64,000 nt of DNA from assembly GCA_026874595.1 (NCBI GenBank), contig CM049306.1, positions 51,410,019 to 51,474,018 of the forward strand, written 5' to 3'. Numbering within the stretch: the first letter of the stretch is position 1; each line of letters opens with the position of its first letter. The notes under the pieces were generated by a model. The model was given only the letters and a program-made list of their open reading frames with translations, made no database searches and had not been told where the DNA came from. Origin of the DNA: Sipunculus nudus (Eukaryota; Annelida; Sipuncula; Golfingiida; Sipunculidae). Both the position numbers and the translations under genes were made by a program. Shown piece by piece: positions 1-11,511 of the stretch.

Positions 1-1260
1 CTTTGAAAATATTTTCATAAACTCACAGATTAATTCTAAAAGGTTTGCTGCAATGCAGGAATGGGGCATAGACCTATTTAACTATTATGAAATTAAAGCC
101 ATAACTTGTATTCTATTGAAGTAAGGCAACAGAACCAATACCTAAGTAAACAAACTACTTTTACAATATTATCAACCTTACTGAGGAAGGTCAAGATCAT
201 TTTTCACATGCTGAAATAACTACACTTTAAAGCTCTTGATTAGATGTTTGGTGTAATAGATATTATAAATGAAGCAACCATCAAAGTTAGGCTGCCAACC
301 AATGACAGACGCCACGGCACTCTCTTACAAGTTTCAGATGTACCAGAATGTTGCAAAATATAAATGTTGGTTTTTGTTATGAAGTTTTACACATCATATT
401 GGGCCGTTGGTCCCTCTTCAGCTTTCGTGTCATAGTATGTGATATTATATCTAAGGTTATGAGGACAACAGCCAAATTTCAATGGGCACCTACTGGTGGA
501 ACAGACTATAGACAAGTTTTCTAAAATAAACAACCCGCCACATATTTGACAAAATAGGCTACGAAATATGTGAGAAGGATTGAGAAGTGAGAAGGAGAAA
601 ACTTTGTGACCGAACAAAAATCTAGATATGTTTTATGTATATTTTTAAGTTTATATTATTGTCAAGTGCACATCTGTTTCCAGATGTGAATCATATCTCG
701 TGTTTTGTGGGAAAAATTAATTAACCACTGGCTGTTAATATGTCTACGTTAGCCTGTTGCCCTAGTCGCAGAAGCTTTCGATAAAAAATATGGCCGCCAG
801 ACGACAGAAAATAATCATTGAACTGACATTGATTTGATATGCGAATGAACGTGAAAGGTTCTATGGTAAATTCGCAACAAAATGCCACATTCCATTAATA
901 TGGGCATACAATGAGAATTACTGAGGTAAATAAATTGCCACTCATTTGCATGAAACCATTTATCATTAGTTAAGTCAAATGATCCTGACATTTATCTGCA
1001 CCTTCAGAGTAGCAAGATATTACTTATGTCTATACCGCCTTGATTTCAGACACAAGATTTATAAAGAAAAATGTGTACTGGCTCTGTGTTTAAAAATCGC
1101 CCATAAGTGACACTTTGAATTCGTATTAGTCTCTGCATGTATTTGCAACGTGTTCGAGTATTATTGAAATTGTCTCTTTTATATTTCATTTTCCCCCGAT
1201 TCACCTTTTACTGCAACATAAGTCATAAACTAATTGTTTTTTCCTTTTTCTAAATTGCAG
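1..1260. other. Intron or upstream flank without recognised gene
   Basis: No exon of the receptor gene was recognised here. A 76-codon open frame on the - strand (387-617) has no visible homology, and I do not support it as a gene. Confidence 0.5.
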
Positions 1261-1287
1261 CCAGGACAGATTCCGTGGATAATAGCG
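1261..1287 (+). CDS. Micro-exon 1 (27 nt linker)
   Basis: The acceptor taaattgcag ends at 1260 and the donor gtgagt starts at 1288. With one base borrowed on each side it reads xRTDSVDNS and then G. It has the same phase (1-1) and position before a CUB module as the micro-exons at 3341 and 8463. Its existence rests on this pattern. Confidence 0.55.
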
Positions 1288-2712
1288 GTGAGTTTATGTT
1301 GATACTGCAGTTTTGTCCATTACGCATACAGGGTTTCCATTGAAAATAAGTGTATTGTGTCATGTTCATAAAAACGTTGCTTGACCACTCCCTGCTACAT
1401 CTGAAAACCTTCCCATTCACACTCAAAGGACAAAGCATTTATAAGCATATATTTAAGACAAAATACTTAAAGAGACAATAATACCGCAGCTTTACGTTCA
1501 ATTGGAAAATCCTTGATATCCTGTAAAAGTTAATACTTTATACACGTTCTGTAAGACAACGATAAATTGAACATGAAGTTTCGATTATAAACTTGTAAAG
1601 GATTGCAAGTTTACGGAGTCAATCAAATTTAAAGAATCAAATGTAAACAAAACACTGTTGACCCTATGGGGCACGTTTGTATGGCTTTATTTGAAAGGTC
1701 ACATTCTTGGGGCACTCACAGCAATACTAGAAATAGCACAAGACGTTCTCCGGCAGCCGCGTAGAACAAGTGTATCGAGCAATTTCATTAGTCTTATTTG
1801 TCATGTATTCATGAAACAGATACCAGAGCTGATCGATGAATAAAGGTCTTCTAAATCGTAGCTTCAGAGGCTTGATAGTACGAAGGTGCTCTTTAAAGGG
1901 GGGGGGGGGGGGGGTTACTGCGAACTCGCCTGCTCCTTTGAACAGACATATATGTCTGAAATAATGCTGCTTGTATTATGTTCAGGCTGCAACAAAACCT
2001 TCATCCAGCCGACGGGGGAAATAACAAGTCCGTTCTACCCCGCCCCGTACGATCCAAGTATGAAGTGTAACTACACCATCCTCATGTCCAACCCGACTAG
2101 AACCATACAGTTAACCTTCGTCCATCTTGATATGGAGGAGTGCTCTAACTGCCAGTGTGACAGCGTGAAGGTGAGATTTTAGCTTATTACAGAAATAAGT
2201 CTTCCAAACATATATATCATTTATTAACGAACCGGTTATTCTCAAAGAAAACAATGTTACAGGTACAGAGTCAAGTTTTAATCGTGAAATCAGTTGTTTA
2301 CGAAACTGAAATGCTAGATAAAGAACTGTTCAAATAGTTTAATCATTGACTGAACAATATTCATGCATGATATTCAGAATGATAAATATCCTGAGATAAA
2401 GAAAATTACTAGTTTATTATCAGGGAAAAATAAGCAATGTTATTCATTCAAGAAATGTATACCTCTGCGATACTTCTTCGTTACGAAACAAGGAAATATC
2501 ATAAATAACGTGGCGTTTTGTGTACACCATATTACGTTGGGTATTCATAGATCGCATCGCATATATTGAAGTTAAAACATGTTCTAAAATATCTGATCGC
2601 AGAAGAACGTGGGTTTATTTATACACGTGCGCGCAGCTTAACAGCGTGTAAACATAACACTACATCGGCGTTCCATATAGGGAAGTGATCACAGATGTAT
2701 CACAGAGGTTGC

Positions 2713-2800
<88 letters not shown>

Positions 2801-5800
2801 CTGACTTTAGCAACGTCTTCATCCTTTAGATATATGATGGTTCTCCTGCCAATAAACTCCTTGACATTTATTGCGGAAAACTTGATATCCCGCAAGTGAT
2901 TCAGTCAACGGGACCATTAATGACTGTGGTCTTTTCTTCGGATTATGTGCAGGGCGGTATCGGGTTTAGAGCTCTTTGGAACGGTTAGTAATTGCTCCAA
3001 GGTTTACGTACCATTTGGTTACATATTAAGATACTAGTTCTAATCATTATATACTATCCTTTAATGTTCTAGTTCAGACACATAACAACTTTCAGGATAT
3101 TGAGCTTGTATGTATGTAAAGTCATCAAGTAATGGTATCTTTTAACTATTCTCATTCAACACTCAAAGAAATTTCCATTATCCGTATGTTTATTTGCAAA
3201 TACATTATCGGTCTAATGTAAACTTAATTATAAAGAGAATTCATTCACTGAATTTTACGAAAAACCATTAAACAGATAAGAGGAGCATAGTCGTGCACTG
3301 TCGATTCATATTAATAATTTATTTTAAAATTTATTTGTAGAAACCTTTCTTGAAAAATTACCCCCTTCCGGTAAGTCGCATGTTATCAACACGAAAAAAT
3401 CAGCATCGTTAATATCGTTACATATTTAAGAACTTTATTCAGATATCTCCATTTAATTTATAAATGAATTCAGATTCCTAACAAAATTTCTCCATATTTC
3501 TAGGCCAGTACAATTAATGGGCATAAAACCAGTAGGAATATACTATATATTATGTTTTGACCATCTTTGACAACTGAATGTGTTTACTTTACATTAATTT
3601 TAAATTGATATTTTGTTCTTTGAGTGACTGATTAAAAAAAAAAAACTATTGAGGTTTGTCTTGATCTAATTTGTGACGTCTTTATACTTGCGATACACAG
3701 TGCTTGAAGTTCAAAGGTTATAAGTTTGGAATGTAATATATACAGGCAGATTTAATATCCATATGTTGATGGTTAACGTTAATATAAAAGTGTTGGGAAA
3801 GGACCGAGAATTTATTGTGATGACTGTTCAGGAGAGAAAAGGTAATTTTTTGTTCATTCAGTGTATTAGGTTTACATTAATTTTTGTGAAATGCCTTTTC
3901 ACTCAGACTGCAACTCGACCATGGGGTCTGATTTTCGCCTTGTATCGGTGCCTCGTTCTAAAGGAAAGTACTTGCCGAATCAAGATTGTTACTACAATAT
4001 CAACATCCGTAACGACCGGAGAATAATCCTTGATATAGAGGTTTTTAGGCTGGAAGGCGGAGGGTGCAATTTCGATTATATCCAGGTATTTAAACTTTCC
4101 CCCTGCAGTCTGTGTTATAAATTCTATAAACGCACATACGATAGAGAAAATTGTGTTTTTTTATAACTAGATATAAATGCATGAAACATTGTATCCCTGT
4201 GTGTATTTTACCTTTTATGCCCCCAATTATCATTTTTATGCCTAATTAAGAGAGAGAGAGGCTTATATAGGGGTTGATATACCCCAATCTATAATATTAT
4301 AAGCTACATGGTCTGTGCGGGCACTCCATATCTCTGATCACATGAGGGTAACCGGGGTGGGGGGGGGGATGGTTGTTTGTTGAAAGAATATTTTGATGTA
4401 TTTAATGCAGTAAACAATGTCTCTGTTATATTTAAAGATTTTCGCAAACAATTCCGAAAGGTCGATGTTACGGCTCTGTGGCGAAGGCTTTGACAGAGTT
4501 GTGGTGCCATCTAGCGGCCTCTTACTGCACTTCCATTCAGATTCAAGCATTCAGTTTTATGGGCTTGATGCAACCTGGAGAGGTAAAATCTTGAATCGTT
4601 CAAATATGGATAGCTTTATCGCAATTCTGTTTCGTGTAATAGGTACATTAACCTGTGTTGATTAAATAAGGCCAAAATAAAAAAAAGGTATTGTTCTAAG
4701 GCACTTTTTTTTCAGAAACCAGTGCGGGCGGGCGATATTTTATTTTACGTTTTTTTAGCTCAGCTGACTGAAAGTCATCTGAGCTATAGCGATCACTCTT
4801 TGTCCGTCGTCCGTCTGTCCGTCTGTCCGTCTGTCCGTCCGTTAACCAGGCACAAATCGTAACCGCTGGACCTAGAACCTTGTAACTTGGGATTCTGAGA
4901 GGTCCATAAAAAATCTCCTTGGAAACCAGAAATTAGGTCTCTGTTACCCATATCCTTCGAGCTATGTGGCCCCAAAGTACCCCCCAGAAAAGTCAAAAAT
5001 TTCATACAAAAACTTCAATATCTCATTAACTACTTGACTGATGGTCATGATTTTTGGCATACATATTGATCATGAGATGTTACATCACTTCCTGCAGACT
5101 GGTGGCGCCACCTGTATTTTTTTATTTTTTACGAATTTTTTTCTCTATTTTTGAGACCTCTAAAAATGTGAACATCTGTTAACAAGGCACAAATCATAAA
5201 GACTGGACTTAGAATCTTAATTCTTGACACACTGAGAGGTCCATGAAAAATCTCCTTGGAAACCAGAGATTAGGTCTCTGTTACCCATATCCTTTGAGCT
5301 ATGGGGCCCCAAAGTACCCCCCAGAATAGTAAAAAATTTCATACAAAAACTTCAATATTTCAATAACTACATCACTGATGGTCTTCATTTTTGGCATACA
5401 TATTGATCATGAGATGTTCGATCAGTTCCTGCAGACTGGTGGCGCCACCTGTACTTTATGATTTTTTACGATTTTTTCCTCTATTTTTGAGACCTTTGAG
5501 GATGCTGTCATCTGTTAGCGTGGCACAAATCGTAACGACTGGACCTAGAATCTTCATTTTCGACACACTGAGAGACCTATGAAAAGTCTCCATGGAAACC
5601 AGAAATTAGGTCTCTGTTACCCATATCCTTCGAGCTATGGGGCCCAAAATTACCCCCCAGAATAGTCAAAAATTTCATACAAAAACTTCAATATCTCATT
5701 AACTACATCACTGATGGTCATGATTTTCGACATACATATTGATCATGAGATGTTTCATCAGTTTGTGCAGACTGGTGGCGCCACCTGTATTTTTCAATGT

Positions 5801-8800
5801 TCACGAATTGTTTTCTCCATTTTTGAGACCTTTAAGGATGTAGTTATCTGTCAACAGGGTACAAATCGTAAAGACTGGACCTAAAATCTTCGTTCTTGAC
5901 ACACAGGGAGACCCATGATAAGTCTCCATGGAAACCTGAAATTTGGTCTCTGTTACCCATATCCTTTGAGCTATGGCACTCCAAAGTACAGCTCAGAATA
6001 ATGGAAAATTTGATACAAAAGCTAAAGTAACTGAACAACTAATGCAGAGATAACCATATTTGTTTGCATGGATATTGATCATGGAGTGTTTCATAAGTTT
6101 CTGCAGACTGGTGGCACCACCTGTATTTGTTCGTTTTTTTTACGAAATTTTTCTGTATTTTTGAGACCTTTAAAGATATGAACATCTGTTAACAGGGCAC
6201 AAATCATAAAAACTGGACCAAGAATCTCCATTCTTGACACACAGGGAGACCCATGAAAAGTCTCCATGGAAACTTGAAATTAGGTCTCTGTTACCTATAT
6301 TCTTTAAGCTGTATGGGTCCAAAATACCCCCCCCCCAGAATAATGGAAAATTTGATACAAAAACTGCAGTATTTCAATAACTACAACACTGATGGTCATG
6401 ATTTTCGGCATACATATTGATCATGAGCTGTTCCATCAGTTTCTGCAGACTGGGTGTGCCACCTCTATTTTTTTTCAAATTTTTACGAATTTTTTTCTTT
6501 TTTTTGAGACCTTTAAAGATGTGGTTATCTGTCAACAGGGTACAAATCGCAACAACTGGACCTAGAATCTTCATTCTTGTCATGCAAGGAGGCCCATGAA
6601 AGGTGCCTGTGGAAACTTGAAATTAGGTCTCTGTTACCCATATCCTTCAAGCTATAGGACTCCGAAATTATCCCTCAGAATAATGGACAATTTGATACAA
6701 AAACTGAAGTATCTGAACAACTAATGCAGAGATCACCATGATTTTTTGCATGGATATTGACCATTAAGTGTTTTTATTAGTTTCTGCAGACTGGTGGAGC
6801 CGCCTGTATTTTTGTATCCACCAAAACGAAGTTTTGCGGATACTATGTTTTTGACCGAGTTCCTCCGCCGCGGCGGCGTTCGTTTCCAGAGAGCTCCTTG
6901 GAGACTAATGGACCGATTTTTCCCAAACTTACATCTATTATCGGGTCACATGTGAACTGGTGCCTAACCAATTTGCATTGACCTCTGACCTTTCCTCTCT
7001 ATCCAGTGTCCATTTGTGGGTCTGTTTCCACTCATAAACCCTCATATCTCGGGAACCGTTTGACCGATCAGGAAATAAAATTGATACAAATGTAGCCCTT
7101 GGATTGCTTTATAACATACACAAAAAATGGTGGCGCCACCTGTAACCATGTTTGCACAGTGTCCATCTGTTCATCTGCCTTGGGTTAAAATCACTCATAT
7201 CTCTGCAGTGAATTGACTAATTCACCTGAAATTCGTCATGTGTATACATCCAGGATAGCTTTCTTGATTTTATGACAGGTGGCGCCACCTACTTTCACGT
7301 TCACGCTGATGACATCCAAGCTTATATCTCGGGAACCGTTTGACCGATCAGGAAATAAAATTTATACAAATGTAGCCCTTTGATAGCTCTGTAACATACA
7401 CAAAAAATGGTGGCGCCACCTGTAACAATGTTTGCACAGCGTCTGTCTGTTAGTCTGCCGTGGCCTAAAATTACTCATTTCTCTGTAGTGGTTCGACATA
7501 ACTGCCTAAAATTTTGCAGGTTTATACATCGTGGACAGCTTTCTTGATTTTATGACAGGTGGCGCCACCTACATTTTAGTTAACGCTGGACACATCCAAG
7601 CTCATATCTCAGGAACCATTTGACCGATTGGGCCAAAATTGTGCATGTGTTTAGATCTCACATAGGTCTTTATCATACACAAAACTGGAGGGGTTACCTG
7701 CAAAGATTTTTGCACAGTGTTTGTCTGTTTGTCTGCCATGGGCAAAAATCGCTCATATACATGTAGTGGTTTGACTTATCTGCCTAAAATTTTGCAGGTG
7801 TATACAACTTGGACAGCTTTCTGGATTTGTGGTAGGTGGCACAACCTACATACACATTTAGGCTGCAGAAATCCATGCTAATATGCAACATACCTCACTC
7901 TATTTCCCCTTGCCACTCAATCCATGCCTCACTATCCGATTTTGGCAGATACATGTAGTCACTTGTCGGTTACCCGTATTCTAGTTTTAAAAGTTTACAC
8001 ATTTTTCTCTATTTTTTAGATATATAAATACAGACTAAATCTTGGCCTGTTGGTTAATCTGTTTGATGCTTCAGTTGAATGGGTATATACTACCATTCTG
8101 ATGATAAAATTTCCTTTTGCGAATCTCTTCCCAGTCAGCTGAGCGTCATGACCCATGGGTCACTTGTTGTATATTTCGATAAAATTGTCATATGATCAGG
8201 GAAAAGCATGAAAATAACATAATTGTTTTGACAAACAGGCAAAAGCAATAACATAACAAAGGAAATCTTATCAAAATTGTATTATTTTATCTGGGGGGTT
8301 AAAAAATTGAAACGGGCGGTGCCTGAAAACCATACCGTTTATTTTTTTGGCCCAATGGGAAATATGTGGTGCTTTTTGTGATCTGTTTATAATGGCCTAA
8401 TGGCTATATGTAAACAATATAGAGATGACGTATGTTAAATGTAAGTTCACATCACTTTTCAGGAGTGGAAACTAAAGGACCCCCTTCAGGTAATGTCTTT
8501 TGTATTACACATGCCGCCTTTATACAGAAATCGTAAAATACATATACAGTGTATATTGCGGTAGGTATTTAATTCAGAATACTTTTAAGCTGATGTTATA
8601 TATTCTCACTTTAACGTATATATATATATATGTATATACATATAATCGTTCCCTTAAACCTCTTACAGGAACATGTGCCAAATAAACCTGCAAAAGTTAT
8701 AGTATTCGTGTCAGATGTATTTATTATTGCATGCAGTGGCGTCAATTTATCTTCCCGGGAGGGGGGGGGGGGGGTAACTTGCACACGCTCACACAAACAT

Positions 8801-11456
8801 TCACACACATATATACCTTTTTAGCGTCTGTGTGACACATTTCAAATATGTATCCACTTAATCTCATATCAAATATTTAAGTATAAGGTTTAAGAAAAAT
8901 AAAACTGTTTAGATATAATATTTCATTACTCATAAACGGAACCAAAATCTTAAGGCCTGATTCTATATTTAAAATATTTAAGTATAAGGTTTAAGAAAAA
9001 TAAAACTGTTTAGATATAATATTTCTTTACTCATAAACGGAACCAAAATCTTAAGGCCTGATTCTATATTTAAAATAATTAAATATATTTTTCTGTAAAA
9101 GTTGCCAAAAAGTTTGTGGGGGTATATACCCCCCCATACGTACACACAAACACACACACATATATACCATTTTAGCGTCTGTGTGACATATTTTAAATAT
9201 GTATACACTTTATCTCTTTTCAAATATTTTAAGTATAAGGTTTTGGAAATAAAAAAAACTGCTAGATATAATATTCCATTACTCATAAACGGAACCAAAG
9301 TCTTAAGGCCTAATTCTATATATATAAATAATTAAATATTATTTTCTGAAAAAGTTGCCAAAAAGTGTGTAGGGGATATATACCCCCTCCCCCACACCCC
9401 TTTATTGACGCCCCTGATTGTATGGAGGGATCATCTTTCTGTGACAAAGATTAGTCTTTTGCGCCTCACTTTAAAATAGTTTAAGGTATCATTATCAATA
9501 AGACCAAGAGTTTTCATTTAAGAATATATAAAGTATCTTAACATCGTAGAGGAAACAATCATGGTTTCCAGTGAGAACGACTGTTCTTTAAAATTTCTAA
9601 AGAAAACACCTTTAACCCGTGTCCTGAAAGCATAATTAGATAGGTCCAACCGAAATGCCACTAATGCTGCGACTAGGAAATAAAAGTTTTGTCTTGTTTA
9701 CTACAAATGCTATCCTTTGTTCTTTCAATTTCAGACTGTGACGTTATAAAGATAGGAAGTGCAAAGACAGATAATATCATTTTTTCGCCTGGATATCCAA
9801 ATTATTATTACGGGGGATTAGAATGCAGCTACAGGATTGTAAACGAGGATAAGCACACAAGCATCAGAGTTGTATTTCTGGAATTTCAACTCCAAGACAA
9901 CATTAACTGCTCTGCTGACTTGGTCAAGGTTTGGGGTTTGACTGTTACTTTTAAGCGTACTTACTGGTCTACACACATACACACACAAACACAAACACAG
10001 ACACGCACCAATATTGATATAAGGAGCTTATAATATTCTCTGTATTTGAATACACATATAATTAATTACGTTATAATATCCATAGGATATTTAAACTATC
10101 ACACATTAACGGATTATATGTTAAGAGTTTTTTCCTTATGACAAAGTTGTTGAAGAAACCGAGAAAGTTCGGCTTGGAAGGCTGACCCTTATTTCTTCAA
10201 CAATTTATATGCGTTAACTATACAGTACTTAACAGGAATATAGAATTAGTTTTTCTGTTGTTATACCTGGTCATACCGATGTAGTTTCGGTTGTTAAGGT
10301 TTTCGGGGACTCAGGAGAGCAGGAGGTATCGTTGGGGAAGTTCTGCGGACGCCGAGAGCCTTTTAACGTCACCGGGGAGAAAGGCGCAGACATCATTGTG
10401 AAAATGAAAACGGACAACACCTGGGAGATGAAAGGGTTTCTCGCAACATGGATAAGTTGGTTTAAAATCTATATACAATATCTAAAATTGTATTTTAAAA
10501 AATAAATATATTTAATTTTCCGTAACAGATTATGGTTGCATATTAAGGTAGTAAGAGCTATACTCATTGCACTAAAAAAATTCTGTTAATATTAAGTTCG
10601 AGGTGATTTTTTAATTTTATAAATATAAATATAGAAAATAAGTAACAAGTTCTTTTAATTCCCTATTAAAGTGAAATTACTTTTGCAGCGCCGGCTCTAA
10701 TAGGAAAGGCTATCATGGTTTTTAAAGATAAGTGTAAACTTTTTTTCAGCAATCTGCAACAGATTGACATACACGGTCTGTGTTGATATGAGACGCATTG
10801 CAGTTATTGATACCTCCGCCAGGTGGCGAGAGGCATTGGTTTGCTTGTGTGTAATTTTACATAAACGCTCTTAACAGATTTTGAAGAAATTTTGTGCAGG
10901 ATTAGGAAAAATCCCGAGGAATGCTGCTTGGAGATGACCAGCCAATTGAGTCGTTGAACGGTGCAAGCACTTCCTTGTTTAGCTTGCTTAAAAATTTTGT
11001 TTGTTTTTAAGGTATAGACACCTCAACGGAAGTGCCTTCCGCACTCATCAACACGGTTCTCGTAGCTCAATCAGGAGACGACAGTCCAAACTGTGGCACG
11101 GAATATCCATGCAGAACCTTAAAGTGAGTGAAATTTTTATACACATATTCTATCACAATATTAGAAAGGTTATTGTTCTACTCGCAGTCATATAAGGTAA
11201 TTTCTTTTCTTAAGGAAAATTGAAATTTAACAGTTTTGACAGTGTTTCAGTGAAACGAAACCACCATAGTTTAAATACATATTTATTTTATAATTTCAAA
11301 GATAAAATATAACATCACAATATATTAACAAAAATAAAATACACGTATCACATATATTACAGGGTTGAGATATTTGTCTGGGAAGTATATCTTCGTTAGA
11401 AGCCCCTTTTGATATTATTAATAAGATGCATCAGATGGCATCAGTATAAGGTAGAT

Positions 11457-11511
<55 letters not shown>

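Larger units (their letters stand above)
4757..8168 (+). mobile_element. Satellite-bearing Helentron/HINE-like element nested in family A
   Basis: It starts at agctcagctgactg and ends at catgggtcacttgtt. The subterminal 13-mer GCTCAGCTGACTG is inverted near the right end (CAGTCAGCTGAGC, about 8133). The 14-nt palindrome TGACCCATGGGTCA lies just before the 3' end. The interior has two tandem arrays. The insertion interrupts a T-run followed by gtata. Subterminal inverted repeats, a 3' hairpin, satellite arrays and T-rich insertion are known features of Helentron-associated elements. No Rep/helicase coding is present. The class call is inference. Confidence 0.55.
4670..8353. mobile_element. Inverted-repeat element (family A), split by a later insertion
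   Basis: The left end reads GGCCAAAATAAAAAAAAGG then TATTGTTCTAAGGCAC. The right end, read in reverse, is GGGCCAAAAAAATAAACGG then TATGGTTTTCAGGCAC. The interior left of 4757 and right of 8168 is continuous with other copies of this family (18967-19218, 34815-35100, 43287-43451), which contain the stretch CATGCTTTTCCCTGATCATA without interruption. The intervening 3.4 kb is therefore a secondary insertion. No transposase frame is visible, so the family is non-autonomous. Confidence 0.75.

Noticed and set aside
387-617. 76-codon Cys-containing frame on the - strand
   Set aside because: No splice partners and no similarity that I can name.
2689-2895. Open frame on the - strand rich in Tyr and Ile
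   Set aside because: It is a translation of the (AT)n tract and of CUB module 1 read backwards.
5391-6599. Open frames of 60-69 codons with repeated wording
   Set aside because: They fall in the 337-bp tandem array and repeat with it.
4800-7880. CRISPR array
   Set aside because: Units are 280-337 bp tandem repeats without short repeat-spacer structure, in a eukaryotic genome.
10681-10720. A possible further micro-exon after ttttgcag (cgccggctctaatag...)
   Set aside because: No GT donor gives a phase-1 end, and exon 10455 joins 11012 directly in phase.
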